DNA of 64,000 nt from the NCBI GenBank assembly GCA_029817715.1, contig JARUPY010000190.1, positions 4,340,001 through 4,404,000 of the forward strand. The letters run 5' to 3'. The position numbers and the translations under genes are program-made. The first letter of the stretch is position 1, and every line of letters starts with the position of its first letter. The DNA is from Melastoma dodecandrum (lineage: Eukaryota; Streptophyta; Magnoliopsida; Myrtales; Melastomataceae). Of the stretch, positions 46,180-57,719 are shown in pieces. The notes beneath the pieces were generated by a model, which was given only the letters and a program-made list of their open reading frames with translations, was not told the origin of the DNA and ran no database searches.

Positions 46180-48071
46180 AGAGACAGATAGGAGGCTTTG
46201 ACGATTTAGGAAAAAGCAAAAACAGGAGGGAAAGTTTCTTTATTGTCTATCTCCAACGAACTCCTTCATACTGTTTTGGCATGGCAGATGGTGTCTAAGT
46301 AGCCTTTTTGACATGAGTGATTGTATCTTTTTTTTCTAGTATGCATTAATTAATTAGTAGCCTGTTTGGATAGTAAATGATGGTAAATGCATGCATCTTC
46401 CTGAATTGATGAAAACCTTCATGTGTCTGTTCTTCTTGGTTCCTTGGTTTCTGGGCTTGGCGCATGATGTTGCTTTCATTGGTGCAGAGATCGAATCAGA
46501 AAAGTTGATGAAATGGGCAAAAGAAAAAGGGGGAATCTTTCCCATTAAACATATGGGTTGTTGGGTTGACAGGAAACTGATGCTTATTAATCATAAGTTT
46601 TGAATTAGATCTTGGAAATGCTGCAATGTTCAATGCTCCTGTTTGCTTCTGCAAGTGGGGGTTATATAAAGAGGTGTACAGTTGTCTAATGAGATTTCGA
46701 GTCATTTTTTTGGACAATTGTGAAAGGGGGGGTGGGGAATGGGCGGTCTTTAAACAAATGGAATGTTGTCTCATGAAAGTGGAACAACTTCAAAAAAACA
46801 AAACATATGCTTTGACCTAAAATATCATACTTAAAAATGTGATTTTGGACTTAGTAAAGGTGGTGTGAGAATATGGAGGTTATCACATGGACAGAAAAAC
46901 CAAAAGGAACTAAATGACAAAAGCACCCCAATGATCATTAATCACGCTCATGCTCTGTGCTTAAGCGGAGCCGTTTATCTTCAGTTTCGGCGTGCTCTTC
47001 GCCTTCGTAGTATCGCCACCTTTCAATCTTCGAGGCTTTGCACGACGAAGACCGGGTGTTATTCTTCTGCTTCTTCAGGCGAATGGATCCGGGCGATGAA
47101 GCTATCTTGAGGAGAAAATGCGCTGCCTTTTTAAACATGTAGCAGACCGCCACATGATCGAGCCTGTCGTACCGTTCAGCTCGTCGCAGTCGTATTTTTC
47201 ATAAACAGAGAAAATCACACGCTTTGTTTTTTTTTACCATGCATTATTATTTAGTAATGATGTCGGGCTCGAGGGCTTTGTAGGAATCGGGGTAGTTCCA
47301 GATAGATAAGAGTTTCATCTCGTTTGGGCGTTGGAGAATTTATACGTGTTGACTAATAAGCCTTGCGTGGATGTTGGGTCTATTCTCAGGTACTTCACGC
47401 GACTGGCCTCTGCACTGAAGCCTGAACGGCGACTGAAGGGAGTGTTGGGCTGTGCCATTACGAGAGATCCAATGCCGGGAAGCATAAAGAGAGCCAGGAT
47501 GGAGGAGCTGCCAGCAAAACAATCCATGAAGAGCTTTTAGCTTCTTAAGGACTTGGATGGGTGAACTAAAAAGGGTAGGAAAGAGGAAGGAAGGAAAGAC
47601 GGGGAGGGACAAGTGATCCATCCAGTCCTGCTGTTATTCGATTGGATCGTATCTGTTTTGGAGACAAATGTAATGTAATGCCTTATTTCCTACTTGCAGG
47701 CGCACGTTGGGCCTTATAGGAAGGAATCTGGGCCACCTCTGTAGTTCTCCTCCTTTTCTTTCTCCTTTATAAATTACCTTAGTCTTCTTCTTATTTAAAA
47801 TTAATTATTGGTTCGCTTTTTTTATTAATTATCATTTTGGCTAGAATCCAAAACTGCTTTAGAAAATTTACATAGTAAAATGCTCGATTATCAAAGAACA
47901 CGAAGTACGATACTACAAAATACCGAGGAAAGAGAGATGTACAACTTAAGTTTTCGAGACTTTTTATAGTAATTTAATTGGCTTCTTTCTACTTTTTCCG
48001 TTTCAAATACCAAGAGAACCCCCCACCCCCCTCCTCTGCTCTCATCCCACCCAACTGAGACGACCGGAGAA
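46180..48071 (+). other. Spacer between CC-NB-LRR genes, start of tandem unit 2
   Basis: From 46647 the sequence repeats that from 41615 onward (TGCAAGTGGGGGTTATATAAAG), so a unit of about 5.03 kb was duplicated. About 120 bp at 47865-47985 is absent from the corresponding place before gene 1. Confidence 0.7.
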
Positions 48072-51000
48072 ATGGCTGCAGCTGTTGTGACTGTCTTGGT
48101 TGACGACTTGCTTCGGAGTTTGAGCGAAGAAGGCTTCATCACGATGCTCGGTCCTCAATGGGGAGTTGAAGCTCAACTCCGAGAGATCCACCGCCTCTTG
48201 TCTTCCGTTCAGGGGGTCTTGCCCGAGGCAGAAAGGAAGTTCCCGTATAGCTTTGAGCTGCAGGATATGATTAGAGAGCTTAAGGATGCCGTTTATGACG
48301 CGGAGGACCTGCTCGAGGATCTTTCCTTGGAGGAACCCTTACGGCTGCGGGATGGAAAGCTACGCCGCCTCTTCCGGCACGTAGAAAGTTGTTGGTTCGG
48401 ATGGAGGATGCGCTGGGAGCTTCGGGCCATCGCAGGGTGCCTTCGAGGTCTGAAAGATCCACTTATCAGCAAAATCCGTAGCATTCCGGCCGAGGTTCAG
48501 GAGGTCCTGGAAGCGCACGAGATCCCGTTCCTCGGGAGAGTCGAGGAGAAGGGATTGCTTATCAGATCCCTGTTGGATGGAGGCTCGAAAGGTAATTCCG
48601 TTGTGCAAGTATATGGCTATTGGGGGTGTGGGAAAACCGCACTTGTTCAGGAGGTGATGAAGGATTTAAGGGTGAGTGGGTATTTTGATGTTAAAATATG
48701 GGTGAATGTGTCTGCTCCGTTTGACAAGATCAGGGTGGCACAGGAAATCATAGGTAGTCTAAAAGATGAGGAAGAGGGGGAGGTGTTTGGATGGGAGCAG
48801 TCAATTCATCTGTTAGCGAGGCTTCTCGATGATAGCAAGAGGTACCTCTTCGTTCTCGACAATGGATATTTCGTAGATTGGGATTCAGAGGGGTGGTGGT
48901 TAAGCTTCAGGAGTTTGCTGGAGGGAGGAGTTGCCAGTGGGAGCAAAATCCTGCAGATTATTTCTAATTCGTCAGCTCCAAATATCGCCCTGCACGGTAC
49001 TGATTATGTTGATATTCGAACGTTGGATCGGGAAGACGCTGTCGTATTACTAAGGGAAACAGCTTCCCGGGGAAGGGAGGGATATCATAATTTATTCAAC
49101 AACCCTGCAATTCTTAAAATCGCGAGAGAAATCGTTGATTTATGGAATCCGTGGGAGATAAAGGCAGTGGGAGTTTACTTGTCCCTCCAACCTCCTGCTG
49201 TTGAGGATTTGAAACGTCTTCTTGACAAACTACGTGATTCTCGAGATCATGCAATCTCTCGTTTGCTTCGTGGAGGTTATCCGTACGCTGATTTAATAAG
49301 TCCAGGAGTGAAGAAGAGGTACGACAATCTTCTCCCAAGGATTAAACAGTGCTTCGCCCTCTGTTACTTGTTCCCAAGAGGTCACCTCGTCAACCCTCAT
49401 ACCCTGGTCGAGCTCTGGATCTCCCTTGGATTTGTCAACAACGACCATGACGAAGATGACCGTCGGCCGTTGGAGGATATCGCCTACCATTACTTGGATG
49501 TACTGCTCCAGGAAGAGCTGTTCCAAGCAAAGAAATCCGATATCTTTGGGAAGGTAAAATCGGTCACTCTGCATCCCCATGCCCAAGAATTGGCTCCTTC
49601 TATCGCTGGTTGGGAATGTCTGGCTAACCATGTTCTTTCACCGGTGGATTTCTTTACGGAACAATATGCTCGACATCGATCTATTATAGATTATGATCTA
49701 CCTAGAGAGAACGGCAGGTTGCTATACTACAATATGCGAACCTTTCTTCATTTCGTGGAAGACCGTACCAAACGGGAGGACATGTACTTCTATCTGATCG
49801 CCGAACTAAAACCAAAGAGAAACAACCTGCGTGTGTTGGATCTCCATGATGTGAAGGCAAATGTGTTGTCGGAACGTGTTTGGAAGCTGAAGCATCTGAG
49901 ATACCTCGATCTCTCTGGCAACAGCACGCTCAAATTACTTCCTCCAGCGATCATCCGACTGCTGAACTTGCAGACCCTCAAGCTCTCGGGTTGCTCTTCC
50001 CTCACGGAATTGCCCCGTGAAATGAATAACTTGTCCGCTCTCAGGCATCTCTACATCGACGGCTGCTGGAAATTGTCTCTCATTCCAAGGGGACTCTGCG
50101 ACTTGAAATGCCTCAACATACTCACCGACTTCATCTTGCCTCCTGATGATTCAAGCAAAAAAGCTGATTCAGCTGGTCTCACCGATCTTTGTAAGCTGAA
50201 TGATCTCAAAGGGAGCCTCGAAATCAGAAACCTGGGCTGTTACGATGAAGAGCTCATGGACGAAGGACCGGAAGGATTGCTGGATAAGAAAAGTTATTTA
50301 GAGTCTGTTGAACTACGATTCATGAATCTACCGACAGATGAATGGTTATTAGAGAAGCTCCAGCCACACCAGAATCTGAAAGGACTGAGAATCCACAACT
50401 ACGGGGGTACCCAGTATCCTCAATGGATGACTCGACTCTCAACTCTCTTGCCAAATCTAGTTGAGATAGCGCTGATTGGATGCGAAAATTGCACGTATCT
50501 ACCCCTGTTTGACCATCTGCCTCAGCTAAAGAAGTTGACAATTCAAGGGCTGCCAGATCTCGAGCATCTGGAGTCAGGTTCAGGACGAAGCCTAACCGAG
50601 GATGCAAATGATGTGCAGCCTTTCAGCAACCTCTCGTCATTATGCATCAAGGACTGCCCAAAACTGAATTCCCTGCCGATGATCCCACGTCTCATGAAGC
50701 TGACTCTGGTGAATGTAAGTGAAGCGATATTCAGGCATCCTTGTCAACTTCCTAACCTAAAGACTTTACGTCTGGAGAATATTGTGCTTCTCGATCACTT
50801 GCCAGAGGAATGGCTTCGAGGTCTTACTAGTCTTAAGGAACTTCACATTGGGAGCTGTCATTCTCTGGTCTCTTTCATTCCGGGAATCAGTCATCTCAGG
50901 ACGCTGGAAACGCTCTCCGTCTGGAACTGTAAGGAGCTTGATCTGTCCACAGATGAGAAGGGAAACACCGCGGTGGAACTGCAAGGCCTTAAAAGCCTCC

Positions 51001-51317
51001 AGTGCCTAACGATCTACAAGGCCTCTAAAATGGAGCATCTTCCCGAGTGGCTATCACATGTTGCTACTCTGAGATTCCTCTGCATAAGATCATGTCCGAG
51101 ACTGGTGGTGCTACCGGAGTGGATTGGGAGCCTACACTCGCTGAAACTACTGGAACTGATTCACTGCCCTAGGCTAGCATCATTGCCTGAAGGTATACAT
51201 CAATTCAACAAAAGCAACCCAAAGAAACTCACAATTGTTGGATGCCCAGTCATGGAGAGTCAAATGAGAAGGGGGATATCAACAATACACGGAGGTGGAT
51301 CATGTCACCGGCTCTGA
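48072..51317 (+). CDS. CC-NB-LRR disease-resistance protein, tandem copy 2
   Basis: Intronless, 1,081 residues, same domain plan as copy 1. P-loop GYWGCGKT, kinase-2 YLFVLDNGYF (again LDN), no recognisable GLPL (LWNPWEIKAVG in its place), LHPHAQEL in the MHD position, LRR region with the intact repeat ASLPEGIHQFNKS. The coiled coil and LRR are almost identical to copy 1, while the stretch between P-loop and GLPL is much more divergent and contains small indels. No frameshift or stop. Whether it binds ATP normally is uncertain given the altered motifs. Confidence 0.93.
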   Translation: MAAAVVTVLVDDLLRSLSEEGFITMLGPQWGVEAQLREIHRLLSSVQGVLPEAERKFPYSFELQDMIRELKDAVYDAEDLLEDLSLEEPLRLRDGKLRRLFRHVESCWFGWRMRWELRAIAGCLRGLKDPLISKIRSIPAEVQEVLEAHEIPFLGRVEEKGLLIRSLLDGGSKGNSVVQVYGYWGCGKTALVQEVMKDLRVSGYFDVKIWVNVSAPFDKIRVAQEIIGSLKDEEEGEVFGWEQSIHLLARLLDDSKRYLFVLDNGYFVDWDSEGWWLSFRSLLEGGVASGSKILQIISNSSAPNIALHGTDYVDIRTLDREDAVVLLRETASRGREGYHNLFNNPAILKIAREIVDLWNPWEIKAVGVYLSLQPPAVEDLKRLLDKLRDSRDHAISRLLRGGYPYADLISPGVKKRYDNLLPRIKQCFALCYLFPRGHLVNPHTLVELWISLGFVNNDHDEDDRRPLEDIAYHYLDVLLQEELFQAKKSDIFGKVKSVTLHPHAQELAPSIAGWECLANHVLSPVDFFTEQYARHRSIIDYDLPRENGRLLYYNMRTFLHFVEDRTKREDMYFYLIAELKPKRNNLRVLDLHDVKANVLSERVWKLKHLRYLDLSGNSTLKLLPPAIIRLLNLQTLKLSGCSSLTELPREMNNLSALRHLYIDGCWKLSLIPRGLCDLKCLNILTDFILPPDDSSKKADSAGLTDLCKLNDLKGSLEIRNLGCYDEELMDEGPEGLLDKKSYLESVELRFMNLPTDEWLLEKLQPHQNLKGLRIHNYGGTQYPQWMTRLSTLLPNLVEIALIGCENCTYLPLFDHLPQLKKLTIQGLPDLEHLESGSGRSLTEDANDVQPFSNLSSLCIKDCPKLNSLPMIPRLMKLTLVNVSEAIFRHPCQLPNLKTLRLENIVLLDHLPEEWLRGLTSLKELHIGSCHSLVSFIPGISHLRTLETLSVWNCKELDLSTDEKGNTAVELQGLKSLQCLTIYKASKMEHLPEWLSHVATLRFLCIRSCPRLVVLPEWIGSLHSLKLLELIHCPRLASLPEGIHQFNKSNPKKLTIVGCPVMESQMRRGISTIHGGGSCHRL

Positions 51318-51689
51318 AGAGACGGACAGGAAAAAACAAGAACAAGAGGGAAAATTTCTTTATTGTCTATCTCCAACGAACTCCTTCGGACAGTTCTGGC
51401 ATGGCAGATGGTGTCTAAGTAGCCTTTTTGACATGAGTGATTGTATCTTTTTTTCTAGGATTGATTAATTAGTAGTATTATGTAAGGGACAGTGATGCAC
51501 CTCCATCAAACTTATTTTGTTACTCAATTGATAATGACATGAGAAATTAAGGACCTTATTCGGATAAGTTAAAACTTTTGAAATATTTTGTAATTAATCC
51601 AAAATCCTTCTAAATGACCCCGGAACCCCGTGCGCTTCTTTCCTTCTTTCTTTCTTTCTTGTTTTGTTTCCATAAATCCGTTCCCGGCT
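51318..51689. other. 3' flank of CC-NB-LRR gene 2
   Basis: The 3' flank resembles that of copy 1 up to about 51440; AT-rich spacer follows. No gene. Confidence 0.5.
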
Positions 51690-51854
51690 TTCCCTTTTTT
51701 CCTTCCATCGTTGGAGACGAAGGGCGGGCAGATCAACTTGGACCAGCTGTTCTCCTACTGCGACGACCTCGGTTCTGTGCTCAGGGACGACAAGGACGTG
51801 GTCGGCCTCTCCGATCTCCTCCGTGGCTCCGACTCCCTCCGTGCTTCCTCTTGA
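51690..51854 (+). pseudogene. Fragment resembling the first exon of kinetochore protein SPC24
   Basis: A frame with LDQLFSYCDDLGSVLRDD, DVVGLSDLLRGS and SLRASS then a stop resembles the N-terminus of plant SPC24 homologues. The expected ATG position reads TTG and the frame ends after about 50 residues, so it is at most a relic exon. The match is from memory of the family and is tentative. Confidence 0.35.
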
Positions 51855-52059
51855 TTCGGCTGTTGGGAGGGTTTAATTTCATTTCGATTGGGGGGGTGGG
51901 GGGATGCCGGAAGAGTGCGAGTTATGCCCTCAACTTGTCTAGCGGATGAACTTTCAGGGTTCGGATTCTGCTTGTGAGCGGGTCACGTGAGTGGTTTGGA
52001 CTGTTTAGCGGTTGTAGTTGGACACTATTGTTTGGCTTGAATGAGTTCTTGTAAGGTTG

Positions 52060-52839
52060 ATGTGCAGCCTTTCAGCAACCTCTCATCATTATACAACAAG
52101 GACTGTCCAAATTTGAATTCCCTGCCGATGATCCCACGTCTCATGAAGCTGACTCTGAGTGAATGTAAGCGAAGCGATATTCGGGCATCCTTGTCAACTT
52201 CCTAACCTAAAGACTTTACGTCAGGAGAATATCGAGTCTCTCGACCACTTGCTGGAGGAATGGCTGCGAGATCTTACAACTATCAAGGAACTTCACATTG
52301 GGAGCTGCCCTTCACTGGGCTCTCTCCCGTGGGGAATCGGTCATCTCGAGAAGCTGGAAACACTTTCCATCTGGAACTGCAAGGCGCTAGATCTGTCCAA
52401 GGATGAGTAGGGAAACGTCGTGACGGAACTGCAAGGCCTTAAAAGCCTCTGGTGCCTGACGATCTACAAAGCCTTGAAAATGGAGCATCTTCCCAAGTGG
52501 CTATCCCATGTTGCTACTCTGAGATTCCTCTCCATAAGATCGTGTCCAAGCCTAGTGGTACTACCAGAGTGGATGGGGCACCCACAATCGCTTGAACTGA
52601 TTCATTGCCCTGGGGTAGCATCATTGCCTGAAGGTAAACATCACGTCACCAGCAGCTACCTGAAGAAGCTCACAGTTGTTGGATGCCCAGTCCTCGAGAG
52701 TCAATTGAGAGGGAACAAAGCAGAAGAAGAAGGGCATGTAGCAGGCGAACGGCGCAATGACGCGTTTCAATCGGAGGAAGAAGAAGAACAAGTAGAACAA
52801 GTCAGGAGGAGAAGAGGTCGAGCATCTCACATGCTCTAA
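52060..52839 (+). pseudogene. Truncated third CC-NB-LRR copy (LRR tail only)
   Basis: Begins abruptly at DVQPFSNLSSL, the place corresponding to about 50618 of copy 2, and continues to the end of the LRR. A frameshift near 52157 (CTCTGAGTGAATG against CTCTGGTGAATG), a stop at 52408-52410 and a rewritten acidic/basic C-terminus after PVLESQLR show it is non-functional. Coiled coil and NB-ARC are absent. Confidence 0.85.
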
Positions 52840-53057
52840 AGCAACGTATTTTACTTACTGAAAATAAATAAATAGAATATACTTTAATGCTACTTACTTC
52901 CACAAAGCTGTTTCTCACTCCATGTCCGAATCACCGATCGCATATCCCAAAGGGCTCATAAGTTTGGGAATCCAACCTGACAGGAAGTAATCAAATGCAC
53001 ACGAACCCAGGAGTGGACTAAAAAATACAAGAAACGAATATTATGTCTATGTTGCTT
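52840..53057. other. Spacer
   Basis: No feature recognised. Confidence 0.4.
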
Positions 53058-54051
53058 GCCATGGGAGAAATGCTTTATATTCAAAAGAGTCTATTATATC
53101 TTGGTAATCAAGTAAAATAATTAATTCTGTGATGATGTATTTTACGCCGAATTAATTGGGATGTCGGTTAGATAAAGAGATTGAATTACGCGGTAATCGG
53201 TTCATAATGATTTATGATTTATGATCATTATCCTAATAGGTTTGGTGACTAAAAACTATTGCTAGACGGTGGTTGCCTTAGTTTGTGTATGAATATACAC
53301 CGCCTTCGTGTATAAGACCTAGAAGGTTGCACGCATAGCACGTCGACACGAACATTATATTTTGATTATTTTAGTGGCTACTAAAATTAATCCTTTTATT
53401 TCAGAAATAGAATTAATTGGATTATTAATTTATTCTGAAATATCGGAAGTAAATTAATATACCAAGATTGAATATGGATTTATTCGGTTCTTTTCTATTA
53501 GATAAAGTATATGAAATAAGTATTTGATAGTTTATTGAGTAAATTAATATTTGATAATATATTTATGGGTTAAATCTATTTGTATTATTTTATTCAATAT
53601 TTTTATTCTTACTAAAGATCATACGTTACATTTTCGAAACAAATTAAGTTTCCTGTGACATTTATTTTGATTAATGACCTGATTGAAACGGAAAGTAAAT
53701 AGGTAATTAAGTGGTCAGATTGTCTCAAAGTTAAAAGAGAAGAAGATAGAAAATAGAGAGTTTGAAAAATCCCAAAGAGTTTTTGGCTTGGTAAAACAAA
53801 AGAGGAGGTCTTGTGAGCTTCCGGTTTTGAGACTAGACAGATCCAAAAGGCTAGCACCTACCGGATCGTCAACTGTTCGTGATCGCGTGCGCGTGAATAC
53901 TGTTAGAGGAGACACACGTGGTGCTCTAAGTCGTTCGCTACAATTCTTGTTTTACCAAAAGTCGATGTATAATTTTCGGGTAAGGTTATTTTACAGTTGA
54001 TTTGGGTTAAAGTATAATTATTTTATCTTCCGCTGCGCACTAAAACTAACA
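53058..54051 (+). repeat. LTR-like repeat, partial and divergent copy 3
   Basis: Aligns with the right half of copies 1 and 2, from GCCATGGGAG to the common end AACA, with a different right flank (TGAAGG), which supports AACA as a real element end. The left half is missing. Confidence 0.7.
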
Positions 54052-54406
54052 TGAAGGACTCCTCACCCTTCGCTAATCCATACACTGCACAGAAACTGGA
54101 GCCTCATCCTCGACTCGGCTCGAAGCTCAAGCTTCCGCGGCAATGAAATTGAGGGAGAGACCTGAATGTCTAAATCAAGAAGATGAGTCGGGCATGTATG
54201 ATTGTTGTCTTGTCCCTGGAAGAAATCTCGTTCTCACCAAGGATTGATGTGAGAAGTTCCTCTTTTTGCCGCGGTTTGATCCCGAGATTTGTTCTTATGT
54301 TGAAGGTGCCTCGGATTTGACATCGGACAAGGTTGTGAGCTGGCTTTTCTTGTCTATAATTGCTATTTCCTTCTTTTCCAAGAGAAGTTTGTAGATTGGA
54401 TCCTTT
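54052..54406. other. Spacer upstream of the kinase pseudogene
   Basis: Possibly the old promoter of the receptor-like kinase. No feature recognised. Confidence 0.4.
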
Positions 54407-55700
54407 ATGGCTCCCGGCAGCGTTACATGGCAGGGTTGTGTCTGTCTCGCCCTTGGCTTTGCTCGTGCGGTGCTTGGAGACCTGTCGCCGACACCTTCAC
54501 CAAATGCTCCAGCAGGTTAGCCGGAATATCTCGAGGCTTGCCCCATCATTGAGAAATTATCCTCTTGTTGCTGAGTTTTGTTCTCCAGGACATCTAGAGT
54601 GTCCACTCAACTTCAGCGCTTTTCCTTACAAGCCAACGGGGGAATGCATCGGCCAACGGGCAAAGGCAACTTACTGGGGCAGCTACCGGACGACTGACTG
54701 CTGCCAAAATGCCCTTGTCGTCCTTTCCCAGATGCTGGCCTCTCATGCCTGGAAAACGCAAGGCAACATCTTCATCCCCAAACAACAGTGGGAAAGCTGC
54801 AGCTCTTACCTTCTCCACCAACAAACAGAGCGATCCAATTTATGTAACTTCGAGAGTCTCGCTAGTGGGAGCGGCTACTGCTCGAGCCTGACCCTTAAAT
54901 CCATGACGGGAATGGACTCCTACGAGAGAGCACGGAAGAATTGTAGCAATTTCGGTACTTCATATGAGGAAACGTGCACTGCCTGCAGTGTAGCTGTAAT
55001 AAGCCTTAGGGATGACCTGTTAAGGGAGGAAAAAGAGAACGATTCCGAGAAGGCGATATGTGGTGTCGCGGCCGTGATTGCTGTAGCTGCAACAAACATT
55101 GAAGATGCTTCTTGGGTTGATAGCTTCTATAGATGCCTGCCTGCATTGGACAAAGAGGGTAGGTACTCTGCTCAGTTCCATCTTCTCCGAGTCGATCGCT
55201 TCACTAGATCCTAATTTATCGATCATCCTTTCGTTACAGATTCCAATTACATCAAAGTCAGTAGTAAGTAAATAATCTCCATAATCAAAATTTCATATAT
55301 TATGCCACTTCGAAGATTAGCGCAGGCGGAAGAAAGTCGTGTAATTTCACAGATTCTGCCTTCAAGGTACTGTTAGCGATGTTCATAGCACTGATCGGGG
55401 TAATCCTGGTCATTTCGTTGATTAAATATGTGAATAAGCGCCAGAAGCCATCGCCGCCGCCGCCGCCTCCTCCTCCTCGTCCCAAGGATTTAACCATGGG
55501 GTCCAGCCTCTATCAGTTCTCAAAAGCGGAGATAGAGAAGGCGATCAACTTGTGCAACATGAAGAGTCTTGGAAAAGGCAGTGCAGGCGAGGTGTTCAAA
55601 GGCTTGCTCCCGAGCGGACAAGTGGTCCCCATCAAGCACATAACCATGTGTCTCTCCTCGGTTTCTGCATTGAAGAAGGGAAGCAGTACCTTGTATCGAT
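54407..55700 (+). pseudogene. Truncated receptor-like protein kinase (At1g11050-like, SPARK-type ectodomain)
   Basis: Pieces of a membrane receptor kinase in order: a signal peptide in one frame (MAPGSVTWQGCVCLALGF, 54407 onward), a frameshift at about 54515-54580, then a Cys-rich ectodomain (CPLNFSAFPYKPTGEC, YWGSYRTTDCCQNAL, AICGVAAVIAVAATNI, 54590-55160), a likely intron, a transmembrane helix (FIALIGVILVISLIKYV, 55382 onward), a poly-proline juxtamembrane stretch and the start of the kinase: LGKGSAGEVFKG and IKHI. A deletion and frame change then join it to VSLLGFCIEEGKQYLV, and the LTR-like repeat begins in the same codons at 55692. The catalytic part of the kinase is gone. Confidence 0.8.
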
Positions 55701-57707
55701 CGCTCGTTCGTTCATTCGTCCATTAGATGTAACATGTGTGAAGTCTTAGTGTGTACACTTACGTGTCAAGACACTTTTATGTATTTATGGATAAATAATT
55801 AATAAAGACAAGTATTTGTCATTAATTTTTTACATTTCTGCACGTAAATTATTAATAATAATGTCCTATAGATTAGTATATTAATATGAAATAGTCCGTG
55901 ATTGGATAAATGTTTAGAGTGGACATGAACATATAGATTATCGCTAAATGTAACTGATGTCAAGATAGTCCAGGGGATAATGTATCCAGGTTGTACTTAG
56001 GGGTACTCTGATATTATGGTTACTGGACACGACCCGATTAAGAGGATACCACATATTGAATATCATTGGTCAATTCTCTTTATGGACGAGTGTAACTGAT
56101 CTTTTGACTTGAGACATTCATTTATTCTATGCGTGGAGTTTGCGCACTTTGACGTCGTTAAAAGCAGTCTTTAACCGGATTGTGAGTAATACGATTGTTG
56201 AGTGTGTGACAAAGCGTAGAGAGAATAGTGTTGAGTCAATATATGATACATCGCTCTCTTGGATTAGAGAGTTGACATCTAGGCCACTTGATAGATATAT
56301 TAGTGACTCTAAAATCCATGGCCATGGGAGGAATGCTTTACATTCAAGAGGGTCTATTATATCTTGGTAATCAAGTAAAACAATTAATTCGGTGATGATG
56401 TATTTTACGCCGAATTAATTGGGATGTCAGTTAGATGAAGAGATTTAGTTACACGGTAATCGGTTCATAGTGGTTTATAATATATAATCATTGTCCTAAC
56501 ACGTTGGGTGATTAAAAACTGTTGTTAGACGGTTACTTTAGTTTGTGTATGGATATACACTGCCTTCGTGTATTGGATCTAGAGGGTCGTACGCATAGCA
56601 CGTCGACATGAACATTGTATTATTGATTATTTTAGTGTATACTAAAATTGATCCTTTTATTATTTCAGAATTAGAATTAATTGGATTATTAATTTATTCT
56701 GAAATATCGGAAAACAAATAAGCTATAGACCATGATCGAATATGAATCTATTCGGGTCGATTTATAATGGATATATATGAAATATTTATTTATTGGCTGA
56801 GATATCATATCCGATATATTTTATTTAATTAAATTATTTTAATATAAGTATCGTTATTTTGAAATAATTTATTTATTTATTTTTATTATTTTTTAAATTA
56901 ATTTAATAATCTATTCATGTGCACGTTGGCGGAATGAATCTGAGTTGATTTCTTTCCATTAATTGTGCCAATTAATTTATTCCGTTACAATTGATTTATT
57001 TTGAGAAAACTGAAGGTTTAAAAAAACGTAATCATAGTGGATAGTCTGATAGCTTTTGAGGATCAATAAAAAAGATACAGTGTGGGAGAGAGTCTTGTGA
57101 CTAGAGAAATTATCCCGGAAAAAGAAGCACGTACGATTCAAGCTTATTTTCCATATTTTCTTCTTCGTCGATCCAAGATGCTAGCACCTATCGAATCGTC
57201 AAGTGTTCGTGATTATGTGCCCGTGAATACCGCTAGAGGAGTCCCACTTGGGGCTCTCAATTGTTCGCGATTACGCTTTGTTTATTCGGAGATTTTAAGG
57301 TATGATTCCCACGTAATAATTATTTTTATTCTTTACCAAAATTATTTCTATCATACGTACCATGAGATCAGATTATTTTAGGCTGAAAAATATCGTTTTA
57401 CTGCTTCCGCTGTGCCCAAATTTTAACAGGTATGTCACCATTTTTCTTTCTTACAACATGGGGATCGTCCTGTCTTAGCTACGAGGTGGTTGTGTTCTGC
57501 AAGTGGGGGTTATATAAAGGAGGTGTACAGTTGTCTCATGAAATTTCGAGTCATTTTTTGGACAATTGGGAAAGGAGGGTGGGGAATGGGCGGTCTTTAA
57601 ACAAATGGAATGTTGTCTCATGAAAGTGGAACAACTTCAAAAAAACAAAACATATGCTTTGTCCTAAAATATCATACTTAAAAATGTGATTTTGGACTTA
57701 GTAAAGG
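55692..57707 (+). repeat. LTR-like direct repeat, copy 2 (right edge of the resistance-gene block)
   Basis: Starts TGTATCGATCGCTCG inside the kinase pseudogene. The LTR-like part ends AACA at 57428; then about 280 bp of the CC-NB-LRR upstream segment (TGCAAGTGGGGGTTATATAAAG) follow and stop abruptly at TAAAGG (57707) where the Mutator-like element begins. Same orientation as copy 1. Confidence 0.75.
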
Positions 57708-57719
57708 GGAAGCGGCTAA

